From contig NZ_KV440950.1 of NCBI RefSeq assembly GCF_001636405.1, forward strand, positions 4,134,778-4,198,777: 64,000 bases of DNA. The letters are read 5' to 3'. Numbering within the stretch: the first letter of the stretch is position 1; the number at the start of each line of letters is the position of its first letter. Below, in pieces: positions 34,212 to 42,213 of this stretch. The translations under genes and the position numbers were made by a program. The stretch is from Peribacillus frigoritolerans (GTDB lineage: Bacteria; Bacillota; Bacilli; Bacillales; DSM-1321). A model generated the notes under the pieces. The model had not been told where the DNA came from and searched no databases. It worked only from the letters and a program-made list of their open reading frames with translations.

Positions 34212-35602
34212 CTAGTGTGAACCTCCATTAAAGCGCGTGCTTTATTTTGTGTTTCTTCATATTCCGTATTTGGATCTGAATCATATACGATTCCTGCCCC
34301 TGCCTGTACATAGGCCTTGCCATCTTTAATGATCATCGTCCGAATGGCTAAAGCCATATCAAGATCCCCTCCAAAACCTATGTAGCCTATCGAGCCCGAA
34401 TACATCCCTCGTTTACAATTTTCCAGTTCATTGATCAGCTCCATTGCCCTGATTTTAGGAGCACCTGAAACTGTTCCGGCAGGAAGGCAGACCGTCAGTG
34501 CATCTAAACTCGTGTACCCTTCCCTAAGCTTTCCGCTAACCTTCGAAGCAATATGCATGACATGCTGATATCTTTGAATTTCCATTTCCTCGGTAAGGTG
34601 GATTGAACCGATTTCGCAAACCCTGCCAAGATCATTTCTACCTAAATCAACAAGCATCTTATGCTCGGCAAGTTCCTTCTCATCCATCAGCAGGCTTTTT
34701 TCGAAGCCCTTATCTTCTTCATCCGTTTTCCCTCTCGGCCTTGTGCCGGCAATGGGATTAACATGAACCGTTCCTGATGAAACACTGATTAAACTTTCTG
34801 GAGAAGACCCAATGATTGTATAGTCACCAAATTCTATATAAAACATATAAGGAGAGGGGTTGGCTAATCGCAAACGACGATAAGCATCGAAAGGCTCCCC
34901 ATCAAAGTCCGCTTTAAACCTTTGTGATAAAACGACTTGGAACACTTCACCAGCTATGATAGCCGATTTAGCTTCAAGGACCATTTTCTCGAATTCACCC
35001 TGACTGAAATTCGATTTGAATTCCAAATATTCCGACGATATTTCCTTTGACGGCTTGCTTGCCTGATTTATTTTATCCTTCATTCCCAATAAACTTTTTT
35101 CACTATCCTCTTCAGCAGTCAAAAGATGGATCTTCTGCAGAACATGATCGAATATATACAGTTCTTTATAAAAAAGAAAGTGAGCATCAGGCATTTGCAA
35201 TGAATCAGGAGGAACCGGACCAATATTTTCATAAAGACGAATGATATCATAGCCCATATATCCGATTGCGCCACCGTTAAATGGCGGAAGATGTGTGGGA
35301 ACCTCTTCTATTTCCACTAATAATTCTTTTTTTAGAAACTCGATGATATTGATGTCCTTAACGATTTGATCACCTGTTTCAATGTCTTTCACATTTACTC
35401 GGTCAGCAAGCGATGTCACCTCCAAATAAGGTTTTGAACCTAGATATGAGTAGCGGCCGTTGTCATGATGCGAATTCGAACTTTCCAATAAAAACTTCTG
35501 GTCACCATCTAATTTCTGAAATATGGCAATGGGTGTATGGATATCCCCTTCAATTGTATCCATTTTGAAACGGAGTATTTTTTTTTCATCCAAATTATTC
35601 AT
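34208..35602 (-). CDS. trpE: anthranilate synthase component I
   Basis: 464 aa; GGGAGGG about 8 nt before ATG. Chorismate-binding motifs: NPSPYMFYIEFGDYTIIGSS, PIAGTRPRGKTDEED, LVDLGRNDLGRVCEIGS, and CLPAGTVSGAPKIRAMELI. An LLESS element near the N-terminus (LLESSNSHHDNGRYSYLG) is the usual tryptophan feedback site. It makes anthranilate from chorismate and ammonia or glutamine. First gene of trpEGDCFBA, under two T-box elements. Confidence 0.96.
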   Translation of the reverse strand: MNNLDEKKILRFKMDTIEGDIHTPIAIFQKLDGDQKFLLESSNSHHDNGRYSYLGSKPYLEVTSLADRVNVKDIETGDQIVKDINIIEFLKKELLVEIEEVPTHLPPFNGGAIGYMGYDIIRLYENIGPVPPDSLQMPDAHFLFYKELYIFDHVLQKIHLLTAEEDSEKSLLGMKDKINQASKPSKEISSEYLEFKSNFSQGEFEKMVLEAKSAIIAGEVFQVVLSQRFKADFDGEPFDAYRRLRLANPSPYMFYIEFGDYTIIGSSPESLISVSSGTVHVNPIAGTRPRGKTDEEDKGFEKSLLMDEKELAEHKMLVDLGRNDLGRVCEIGSIHLTEEMEIQRYQHVMHIASKVSGKLREGYTSLDALTVCLPAGTVSGAPKIRAMELINELENCKRGMYSGSIGYIGFGGDLDMALAIRTMIIKDGKAYVQAGAGIVYDSDPNTEYEETQNKARALMEVHTR

Positions 35603-35732
35603 CTCTTGATTCCCTCCCGATTCTTATGAGCTCTTTTATTCCCCCGGAGGGAAAACCCTTTTGGCCAAATGACCAGGTCTTCATTTCCTCTGGATATTTT
35701 TCTTTAAAAGGTATATATATTGAAATTCCAAT

Positions 35733-36005
35733 AAAAAAATCCCCTGCAAACACAAATATGTGTCTGCAGAGGACGGTATACCGCGGTGCCACCTCAAGTT
35801 GGAAAAATGCATCATTTTTCCCTCTCAAGCAAGAATTGAATTCTTGCGATTACCCTTTAACGGTGGCAGCCGAGTTTCCCTACTTATTTTCAAGAAACCA
35901 CTCATAAGTCCATTCATCTTCTTATATCGTACCGGTTTCCACCTATTCCGGCTCTCTGTGACGCATCTAAAAAGATTACTACTCTCATTCATAGATTTAA
36001 TTATC
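35733..36005 (-). promoter_or_regulatory. T-box riboswitch, proximal unit, tryptophan specifier
   Basis: Read on the minus strand: AGAGAG of stem I, then GAATGGACTTATGAGTGG, where the codon after GAG is TGG (35900-35898). AGTAGG follows at the end of stem I, then the T-box TTGAGGTGGCACCGCGG (35797-35781), then a terminator GTCCTCTGCAGACACA/TGTGTTTGCAGGGGA with seven T. Uncharged tRNA-Trp should stabilise the antiterminator and let transcription reach trpE. All landmarks are visible in the sequence. Confidence 0.93.
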
Positions 36006-36010
36006 ATTTT

Positions 36011-36285
36011 CAAAAAAAAACGCAAAAAGGGCCCTCATCCAAAGGACGAGGAACCCGTGGTACCACCTTAATTAGCTAAATTAGCTCACTTTACGGCATT
36101 AACATGCCTATCTCCATTAACGATGAGATAATCGCCAAAGCCTACTCCGTTCATCCGTTTCGGTTTGGGGCTCGGAAGTCCATTCGCTTAATTTCGTTCA
36201 CCAGTTTTCAGCAACCACTGGCTCTCTGCAGAACATCATTAAGGTACTCTTCTTCGTCACTGCCTTTATCTTTTTCTTGATTATT
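36011..36285 (-). promoter_or_regulatory. T-box riboswitch, distal unit, specifier position not UGG
   Basis: A second full T-box directly upstream in the same leader. It has GCAGAGAGCC, the apical GTGGTTGCTGAAAAC, GAATGGACTTCCGAG followed by CCC (36170-36168), AGTAGG, the T-box TTAAGGTGGTACCACGG (36071-36055), and a terminator CCTCGTCC/GGATGAGG with nine T. No gene lies between the units, so both control trp. The base after GAG, where the proximal unit has TGG, reads CCC here. Confidence 0.85.
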
Positions 36286-36338
36286 ATGTTAAAACAATCT
36301 TTTCAGTAAGTCAATGGAGTTTTCGAAAAATTATATTT

Positions 36339-36614
36339 TTAATGTTTCATTTTTATCCATTCCCCGTCATCGATTCCTTTTGCCTTCTTAATGACAAGAT
36401 AGGCTGAATAGCTGCTGACTGACTCGAACTCATCCGTATACTTTTTTTCATCCGCCTTACCGGGGACTATTTCCTTGAATCTTCGGTAAGCCTTCATGAA
36501 TTCTTCCTTTTGTATCTTATTTTCATAAGCCTTTTCTACTGCTTCAAAGAATTTAATCACATCTACGATTTCGTCAGTAGACCAATCAAGATCCATTGGA
36601 TATTGATAATCCAT
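36339..36614 (-). CDS. yktA: YktA (UPF0223) protein
   Basis: 91 aa (88 in B. subtilis). Begins MDYQYPMDLDWSTDEIVDVI, contains KEEFMKAYRRFKEIVPGKAD and ends with SYSAYLVIKKAKG, all UPF0223 features. A small helical protein of unknown function. In B. subtilis yktA and yktB are neighbours; here the trp operon and its leader separate them. RBS AAGGAGCG. Confidence 0.88.
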   Translation of the reverse strand: MDYQYPMDLDWSTDEIVDVIKFFEAVEKAYENKIQKEEFMKAYRRFKEIVPGKADEKKYTDEFESVSSYSAYLVIKKAKGIDDGEWIKMKH

Positions 36615-36671
36615 ATCCTAAACACGCTCCTTCTAGATAGTTTTTCATGTTGTCCGGCGGACCATGCATCT

Positions 36672-37640
36672 TCAGTCTGCCCATTTTGACCGAATTGCTT
36701 CCGCCTGGTCGATAATCCGACTGAATAGTTCAGCAGTCGATGGTACATCATGAATCAGCCCCATCACTTGTCCAGCCCAGGCAAAGCCTTCACCTTCGAC
36801 TCCGTCATGAATATAACGCTGATTCGCTTTTCCACTTATGTATTCCTTCAATTGTTCATATCCGCCGTTTTCTTTTTCAATATCAAGAATCTTATCGGTC
36901 CAGCTGTTTGCAATTACCCTGGCTGGTGCACCAATGGACCGCTTGATGATAACGGTATCATTTTCCGTGCCGGAAACCAAGGCATTTTTATATAATTCAT
37001 GTGCATGAACACACTCCTTGACAGCTATGAAACGTGTTCCCATCTCGATTCCTTCGGCACCAAGCGCCAACGCTGCCATCAAACCGCGTCCATCGCCAAA
37101 ACCACCAGACGCGATGACTGGAATTTTAACGGAGTCCACAACTTGAGGAATTAACACGGAGGTTCCAATATCATCACGCCCTAAATGTCCTCCGCCCTCC
37201 TGACCAACTACCATCACTGCATCTGCACCAAGCTGTTCAGCCTTCATTGCCTGCCTTCTTGCAGCAACAAGCACCAGTTTTTTCACTTGAGTGCCTTTAA
37301 CGTAATCAAGAAAAGGGCCAGGGTTGCCGCCGGTTACGGAAACAGCTGCAATTCCCTCTTTCAAGGCTGCTTCAAGCATGTGTTCATAAGGCCTCCCATG
37401 CTGGCCGATCGCAAAGTTCACACCAAACGGTTTATCCGTCAATGATTTTGTTTTTCTTATTTCTTCTATCAGCTGCTCCGGGGTGTCCAAGGACATGGCC
37501 GTCACCTGCCCTAGCCCGCCTGCATTCGACACTGCCGCAGCTAGGTCGGCATATGCTAAATGGGCCAATCCCCCCTGTACAATTGGGTATTGAATACCTA
37601 ACAAATCGGTCACACGCGTTTCCCACTTCAAACTCCTCAT
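36672..37640 (-). CDS. nitronate monooxygenase / 2-nitropropane dioxygenase-like flavoprotein
   Basis: About 322 aa FMN-dependent TIM barrel. Motifs: GIQYPIVQGGLAHLAYADLA, AAVSNAGGLGQVTAMS, VTGGNPG, the glycine-rich QEGGGHLGRDDIGTSVLIP and GGFGDGRGLMAALALGAEGI. The catalytic histidine of class I nitronate monooxygenases fits GGGH. The family also includes FabK enoyl-ACP reductases, but the region after residue 200 (GTRFIAVKECVHAHELYKNA) looks like nitronate monooxygenase. Start uncertain: ATG 37652, ATG 37640 or TTG 37631. It lies 57 bp upstream of yktA on the same strand. Confidence 0.8.
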   Translation of the reverse strand: MRSLKWETRVTDLLGIQYPIVQGGLAHLAYADLAAAVSNAGGLGQVTAMSLDTPEQLIEEIRKTKSLTDKPFGVNFAIGQHGRPYEHMLEAALKEGIAAVSVTGGNPGPFLDYVKGTQVKKLVLVAARRQAMKAEQLGADAVMVVGQEGGGHLGRDDIGTSVLIPQVVDSVKIPVIASGGFGDGRGLMAALALGAEGIEMGTRFIAVKECVHAHELYKNALVSGTENDTVIIKRSIGAPARVIANSWTDKILDIEKENGGYEQLKEYISGKANQRYIHDGVEGEGFAWAGQVMGLIHDVPSTAELFSRIIDQAEAIRSKWAD

Positions 37641-37652
37641 CTCCCTTTTCAT

Positions 37653-38042
37653 TTGCTGGGTTGTTTATTTAGCTGAATCCAAATCATTAGCTTCATTATG
37701 GCAAATATTGTTTACCCGTTCAATTTTTAACTCACACATACAATATAAAAAAAGAAGAATTCTTGAGTAAATCAAGTTAATACTAGGAAAATGGATAGTT
37801 ATAAACTGCTGATAATTTTATTGGTCTCCTTAAAGACAAAGACATATATAAATTGTTTAAGTCAGGACATTAAATCACTCTAGGCATTTATTATAAGACG
37901 TGCTATAATTCATATGTTTTATGTCTATCCACAAGCTTGCTAACCATACGAATGGAATCAGAGAAACATACGATCATTAATAGAAAGGGAGTAAAACCTC
38001 CCATATTTCGTACCTATTTTACTGAAAAGGGGCCACAAAGAA
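37653..38042. promoter_or_regulatory. divergent promoter region of the NMO-like gene and speA
   Basis: 390 bp without a gene. An extended -10 TGCTATAAT (37911-37919) faces speA about 120 bp before its start. The rest is AT-rich, with no operator recognised. Confidence 0.5.
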
Positions 38043-39500
38043 TTGTCACAGAATGAAACACCCTTATACACTGCCTTATTGCAGCATGCAAAAAGAAATC
38101 CCGTTCAATTTCATATTCCAGGTCATAAAAAAGGAAAAGGAATGGACGCTGATTTCCGTAATTTCATTGGAGAAAATGCATTATCGATAGATTTAATCAA
38201 TATCGCCCCACTCGATGATCTCCATCAGCCAAAGGGGATCATCAAACAAGCTCAGGATCTTGCCGCCGAAGCTTTTGAGGCAGATCACACATTCTTTTCC
38301 GTTCAAGGAACAAGTGGAGCAATCATGACGATGGTCATGACAGTCTGCGGACCTGGGGACAAAATCATCGTCCCAAGGAATGTACATAAATCCGTAATGT
38401 CTGCCATTGTATTTTCCGGAGCTGTTCCCATTTTCATCAATCCTGAAATAGATAAGGATTTGGGCATTTCGCACGGAATCACCGTTGATGCCGTTGAAAA
38501 AACTTTAAGGGAACATAGCGATGCAAAAGGATTGCTTGTCATCAATCCCACCTATTTCGGCATTTCGGCTGATTTGCAAAAAATAGTGGAAGTTGCCCAT
38601 TCCCACAAAATCCCAGTACTCGTAGATGAAGCACATGGTGTCCATATACACTTCCATGAAGACTTGCCGATGTCAGCCATGCAGGCTGGAGCGGATATGG
38701 CTGCTACTAGTGTTCATAAACTGGGCGGTTCACTAACGGGAAGTTCCATATTGAATGTTAAGACTGGATTGGTTTCCGCAAATCGTGTTCAAGCCATATT
38801 GAGCATGCTCACAACCACCTCAACCTCCTATATCCTTCTGGCTTCCCTGGATACGGCTAGAAGACAACTTGCGACAGTAGGCAGGGAAATGATCGATGAA
38901 GCGATCAATCTCGCAGGGTATATCCGTGAGGCCGTTAATGAGATTCCTTATCTTTACTGTGTCGGCAGCGAAATTCTCGAGAGCGAGGCAGCCTTTAGTT
39001 ATGATCCGACAAAATTGATCATATCCATCAAGGAATTGAATATAACCGGATACGACGTTGAGAAATGGCTTCGTGAAAAGCATAATATCGAAGTGGAACT
39101 TTCCGACTTGTACAATATCCTTTGCCTGATAACACCTGGAGACACAAAAACAGAAGCGGACCTGCTGATCGCTGCCCTTAGAGACTTAGCGGATGAGTTT
39201 AAGGAAATGGCGGCTGAACATGAAAAGATCGAAGTCCTGCTTCCTGATACACCACCGCTGGCTTTATCACCCAGGGAGGCATTTTATGCAGAAACCGAAG
39301 TGGTTCCCATTGAGGAATCTGTCGGCAAAATCAGCGCTGAATTCATCATGGTTTACCCGCCTGGAATTCCGATCTTCATTCCAGGAGAATTGATTACTGA
39401 AGATAATATCAATTACATCCGGAAAAACATCGAGGCCGGACTTCCGGTTCAAGGCCCTGAGGACCCAGAGATAAAACATTTACGCATCATAAAAAAATGA
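38043..39500 (+). CDS. speA: arginine decarboxylase SpeA (Orn/Lys/Arg decarboxylase family)
   Basis: 485 aa; TTG start with GGGG about 10 nt upstream. Head QFHIPGHKKGKGMDADF is typical of Bacillus SpeA. The PLP lysine is in MAATSVHKLGGSLTGSS, the aspartate that pairs with the pyridine N is in VLVDEAHGVHIHF, and FSVQGTSGAIMTMV is in the large domain. It makes agmatine from arginine, the first step to putrescine. Followed by its own terminator and, on the other strand, the SR1 gene; speA and pdhD flank sr1 in B. subtilis too. Confidence 0.92.
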   Translation: MSQNETPLYTALLQHAKRNPVQFHIPGHKKGKGMDADFRNFIGENALSIDLINIAPLDDLHQPKGIIKQAQDLAAEAFEADHTFFSVQGTSGAIMTMVMTVCGPGDKIIVPRNVHKSVMSAIVFSGAVPIFINPEIDKDLGISHGITVDAVEKTLREHSDAKGLLVINPTYFGISADLQKIVEVAHSHKIPVLVDEAHGVHIHFHEDLPMSAMQAGADMAATSVHKLGGSLTGSSILNVKTGLVSANRVQAILSMLTTTSTSYILLASLDTARRQLATVGREMIDEAINLAGYIREAVNEIPYLYCVGSEILESEAAFSYDPTKLIISIKELNITGYDVEKWLREKHNIEVELSDLYNILCLITPGDTKTEADLLIAALRDLADEFKEMAAEHEKIEVLLPDTPPLALSPREAFYAETEVVPIEESVGKISAEFIMVYPPGIPIFIPGELITEDNINYIRKNIEAGLPVQGPEDPEIKHLRIIKK

Positions 39501-39511
39501 TTATCCCATCA

Positions 39512-39542
39512 AACCAGAGCAGAGTACTGCTCTGGTTTTTTT
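39512..39542 (+). terminator. speA terminator
   Basis: AACCAGAGCA/TGCTCTGGTT stem, seven T, 11 bp after the stop. Confidence 0.88.
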
Positions 39543-39575
39543 AACCTTTTATTATTAAGCACTGGCTTCTATAAA

Positions 39576-39776
39576 AAGGGTGCTCCAGGTTACAACCCTG
39601 AAACACCCTTACATTCTATTAATCTTTTTTTCCATTTATTTTTCAGAGGCAGCTGTATCACAGCATTGGCAGTTGTGATTGTGTGTGTATAATACACTTA
39701 CTTTCTCATCTTCAAAATGTTCAATCGTGCTATTGCAAGTTTGACATACGATAGTTCCCATTTTTACAACCCCTTC
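39576..39776 (-). ncRNA. sr1: SR1 dual-function regulatory RNA
   Basis: The predicted transcript, about 200 nt, starts near 39776 (7 nt after TACAAT) and ends at a minus-strand hairpin AAGGGTGTTTCAGG/CCTGGAGCACCCTT followed by five T. B. subtilis SR1 is 205 nt. It encodes the peptide SR1P and, as a base-pairing RNA, inhibits ahrC translation in B. subtilis. Neighbouring speA and the CcpN box at its promoter support the assignment. Start and end are predicted from sequence. Confidence 0.85.
39636..39761 (-). CDS. sr1P: GapA-binding peptide SR1P
   Basis: 41 aa: MGTIVCQTCNSTIEHFEDEK followed by VSVLYTHNHNCQCC. This is the SR1P sequence pattern with two cysteine pairs. AAGGGG lies 9 nt upstream of the ATG. 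In B. subtilis SR1P binds glyceraldehyde-3-phosphate dehydrogenase GapA and helps its interaction with RNase J1 (rnjA is also in this window). The longer open frame (to 39839) runs through the promoter and is not the gene. Confidence 0.92.
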   Translation of the reverse strand: MGTIVCQTCNSTIEHFEDEKVSVLYTHNHNCQCCDTAASEK

Positions 39777-39782
39777 CCCTAT

Positions 39783-39838
39783 ATTGTATGCATCATTGAT
39801 ATAATGTAACCGCTTTAAATGAATTATAATATAACACA
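39783..39838 (-). promoter_or_regulatory. sr1 promoter with CcpN operator
   Basis: Minus-strand GTTACA (39810-39805), a 16-bp spacer and TACAAT (39788-39783). Eighteen bp upstream is TGTGTTATATT (39838-39828), an exact match to the CcpN consensus TRTGHYATAYW as I remember it. CcpN represses sr1, gapB and pckA on glucose in B. subtilis. Confidence 0.8.
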
Positions 39839-39994
39839 TTTAATATTTCAAGCTAAAAAGTATAACATATATACTTTTTTCCCACTTAATGAACGATCAT
39901 GTTGAAAGAAATGGATTCCAATCGTTCGTTAGACTGATTCTTTTTTTAGGTTCTTTTCATAAAGATTGTTGTTTTTAAAACGAAACTATTTAAG

Positions 39995-40120
39995 GTTGAT
40001 TGGAGCGGAAGTGCGAGACTCCTGCGGGAGCAGCGGGACAGGTGAGACCCCACAGGCGTTTACGCCGAGGAGGCTCACCGCCCGCCCCGCGGAAAGCGAG
40101 CATCTGGAGGGGAAATCAAC
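39995..40120 (-). repeat. GC-rich repeat, copy C (inverted relative to A, B and D)
   Basis: 126 bp from GTTGATTGGAGCGG to GGAAATCAAC. Blocks GTGCGAGACTCCTGCGGGAG, GGTGAGACCCCACAGGCG, GAGGAGGCTCACCGCCCG and CGCGGAAAGCGAGCATCTGG match copy A read on the other strand. A TTAGACTGATTC near 39929 may be a worn terminal repeat. It lies between the sr1 promoter and the DUF1885 gene, in about 510 bp that otherwise hold no gene. Confidence 0.8.
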
Positions 40121-40350
40121 CACACCGACTACTTGGTAAATAGCAACAAAGTATGCGAAAACATCCCTTTTTAAAACACAGGAATTTATTTATAAACAAA
40201 GGGCCCTGGACTCAGTGCATCACACTCCTTGCTTTGGCATGTCAGGGTAAAAAAGGAATTTCGCCTTTTCATTTACATATAGATAGGTATATAATACATC
40301 CATAAAATGTTAAAATATTCTTACATCTTATCGATTGAAGGGGGATCCAC

Positions 40351-40785
40351 ATGTCTGAAAATGCCTATATCAAACTCGTTCCCGAGTCCGCGAAAGGAAC
40401 TGTAACCATCGAAGACGTGAAAGAATTGCTGAACTATTATCAAATGATCACAGCGAAAACCGGAAAGCAATTGGATTGGGACTATGATAAGAAAGCATTT
40501 CCTTATGAAATGAAAGTACCGGAAAGAATGAAGGATAAGGCCATATATCTCCAAGCCAAAGAAGATCGATATCACATGATATTGATAGGAGTTGACCAAG
40601 AAGTAGTAAAGGATGAAGATGGATCAGATCGGATACAATCCTATATCCAATTCACGCTCCCTGAAACAGCAACTTTCGGTGATAAGGGAAAAGCTAATGA
40701 ATTGTGCAAATTCCTTGCAAAGAAATTACGGGCGCAGCTGCATCTCTTCAATAAACGGGTGATGTATTATTATCCAAGGAAATAA
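40351..40785 (+). CDS. DUF1885 family protein
   Basis: 144 aa; AGGGGG 7 nt before ATG. Begins MSENAYIKLVPESAKGTVTI and has VKELLNYYQMITAKTGKQLD and AIYLQAKEDRYHMILIGVD. These are features of DUF1885, a Bacillus/Geobacillus family with a solved FK506-binding-like fold but no known activity. Soluble. It stands alone between repeat copy C and the deacetylase gene. Confidence 0.8.
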   Translation: MSENAYIKLVPESAKGTVTIEDVKELLNYYQMITAKTGKQLDWDYDKKAFPYEMKVPERMKDKAIYLQAKEDRYHMILIGVDQEVVKDEDGSDRIQSYIQFTLPETATFGDKGKANELCKFLAKKLRAQLHLFNKRVMYYYPRK

Positions 40786-40811
40786 AAAAACCTGCGAATG
40801 CCGAAATTGGC

Positions 40812-41639
40812 TCATGCAGGCGTTTCAATTAATTTTGGATCAAGGAACTCATAGCCTTTCTTTTGAAAACCTTTCACGATATCCTCTATCGCTTCACTCG
40901 TCCATTTCCGGTCATGCATCAGTAAGTTCGCCCCATTTCCCAAATAAGGGCTGTTCAACATGATTTCCGTTAAAGCTTTTTTATCCTGATACTCTTTTTC
41001 CCAGTCATAGCCGTAAGTCCAATTCATGACCAACATTTTTTCATTCTCAGCGACTTTTTTTGAATGCTCGGTATTCGAACCAAATGGCGCCCTGAAGTAC
41101 TTAGGGCGTACCCCTATTATTCCCTCAACCAAATTGTTCAATTTTACGATTTCCCGCTCTTGTTCCTTTTCGTTCAACTCTTTTAAATTCACATGGGAAT
41201 ACGTATGATTTCCTATGGAAAAACCCATTTCATGAATTTCTTTCAGCATCGCTTTATTTTCATCATTTTCAAGAAAGTGACCGTTCACGAAAAAAATCGC
41301 AGGTACTTCAAGTCGCTTCAGGGTTTGGGCGATTGCCAGGGAATATTTATCAGGTGCATCATCAAATGTCAACAACACAACTTTCGGATTTGCATCCCCA
41401 ATCGGTTTAAATGACCAATTCTCTTTATCCACCCGATATTCTGCCTTTACATCCCCTTCGCCAATCGTTTGTGACGTTTCTGTTTCCAAATCTTTCTCTT
41501 GCTGACTTTCATCTTGGACCATTGTCGTCGTTTCGACACTTTTTTCACTCACATTTTCAGTTTGATCGGAACTCGGGTCATTACAAGCCATCAATAAAAA
41601 TGTTACTAATGTAAATAATGCCACTACTTTGTTAAACAT
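40812..41639 (-). CDS. polysaccharide deacetylase lipoprotein (NodB domain)
   Basis: 275 aa. Lipoprotein signal ending LLMAC (Cys19), then a serine/threonine/glutamate-rich linker (about 22-60). The carbohydrate esterase 4 domain has VVLLTFDDAPDKYSLAIAQT (motif 1 TFDD, metal Asp), SIGNHTYSHVNL (motif 2 HxxSH) and KYFRAPFGSNTE (motif 3). All catalytic residues are present. It should deacetylate peptidoglycan or another wall polymer outside the membrane. It starts on the minus strand upstream of DUF1885's end; no operon partner is evident. Confidence 0.88.
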   Translation of the reverse strand: MFNKVVALFTLVTFLLMACNDPSSDQTENVSEKSVETTTMVQDESQQEKDLETETSQTIGEGDVKAEYRVDKENWSFKPIGDANPKVVLLTFDDAPDKYSLAIAQTLKRLEVPAIFFVNGHFLENDENKAMLKEIHEMGFSIGNHTYSHVNLKELNEKEQEREIVKLNNLVEGIIGVRPKYFRAPFGSNTEHSKKVAENEKMLVMNWTYGYDWEKEYQDKKALTEIMLNSPYLGNGANLLMHDRKWTSEAIEDIVKGFQKKGYEFLDPKLIETPA

Positions 41640-41683
41640 GATACCTCCGTGGTTTTATATGTCATCGAAGCTTACGTAAAAAT

Positions 41684-41941
41684 TCAATATACGGGTACCA
41701 GTGTTTCCAAAAGGATTTGCAAAATCCCGTAACATAATAGACTTATCACGGTAACAAGCATGGTTCGTCTATTGGATTTTAAAATCATTTTACCAATGTA
41801 AATGGCTAGATAAGAAAAGACCAGAAACATGAATACTTTGAAAACGAATCGATCGTTAACAGACAGCCATTCAACTAATGTATACCCGCTCCAAACGATT
41901 AGTTGAAAGAGGATTACCAGATAATTTTTCAAGTGATCCAC
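41684..41941 (-). CDS. small membrane protein
   Basis: 85 aa with three hydrophobic segments: YLVILFQLIVWSGYTLVEWL, FVFKVFMFLVFSYLAIYIGK and MLVTVISLLCYGILQILLET. Weak RBS (GGGGTGG before ATG). No family recognised. It is 44 bp upstream of the deacetylase on the same strand, so they may be co-transcribed. Confidence 0.65.
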   Translation of the reverse strand: MDHLKNYLVILFQLIVWSGYTLVEWLSVNDRFVFKVFMFLVFSYLAIYIGKMILKSNRRTMLVTVISLLCYGILQILLETLVPVY

Positions 41942-42171
41942 CCCATTTTAATATGAATATATCAGCCATGATCTTTTTATTGGCAAAAAATATTCTTTAA
42001 CAAATCGCTCATCTTATTTTTTATCCTCTATGGCTTTTTTCAAACCCTTTCAAGGAAAAAAGTAAGAAGTCCTTTTTATAGCTTATGCCCTTTTTGTCCA
42101 TTTCATTTAACTAGTGAGAAGAAATTCATGAATGGGGAGTAATCCTTCATTTTTTTAATCCGGCCAATAAA

Positions 42172-42203
42172 AAAAGCGTACTGCATTTAGCAGTACGCTT
42201 TTA
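42172..42203 (-). terminator. pdh operon terminator
   Basis: AAAAGCGTACTGC/GCAGTACGCTTTT with a 5-nt loop and a T run on the minus strand, just after pdhD. Confidence 0.88.
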
Positions 42204-42213
42204 TATATCTCAA

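Noticed and set aside
35595-35828. minus-strand ORF running from the T-box into the trpE start, possible leader peptide
   Set aside because: It is read across the terminator and antiterminator stems, has no RBS, and T-box leaders need no leader peptide.
35626-36071. plus-strand ORFs over the trp leader
   Set aside because: Antisense to the structured T-box RNA; no RBS or family resemblance.
37432-37672. ORFs on both strands over the N-terminus of the nitronate monooxygenase-like gene
   Set aside because: They overlap its conserved flavin-binding start and show no independent signals.
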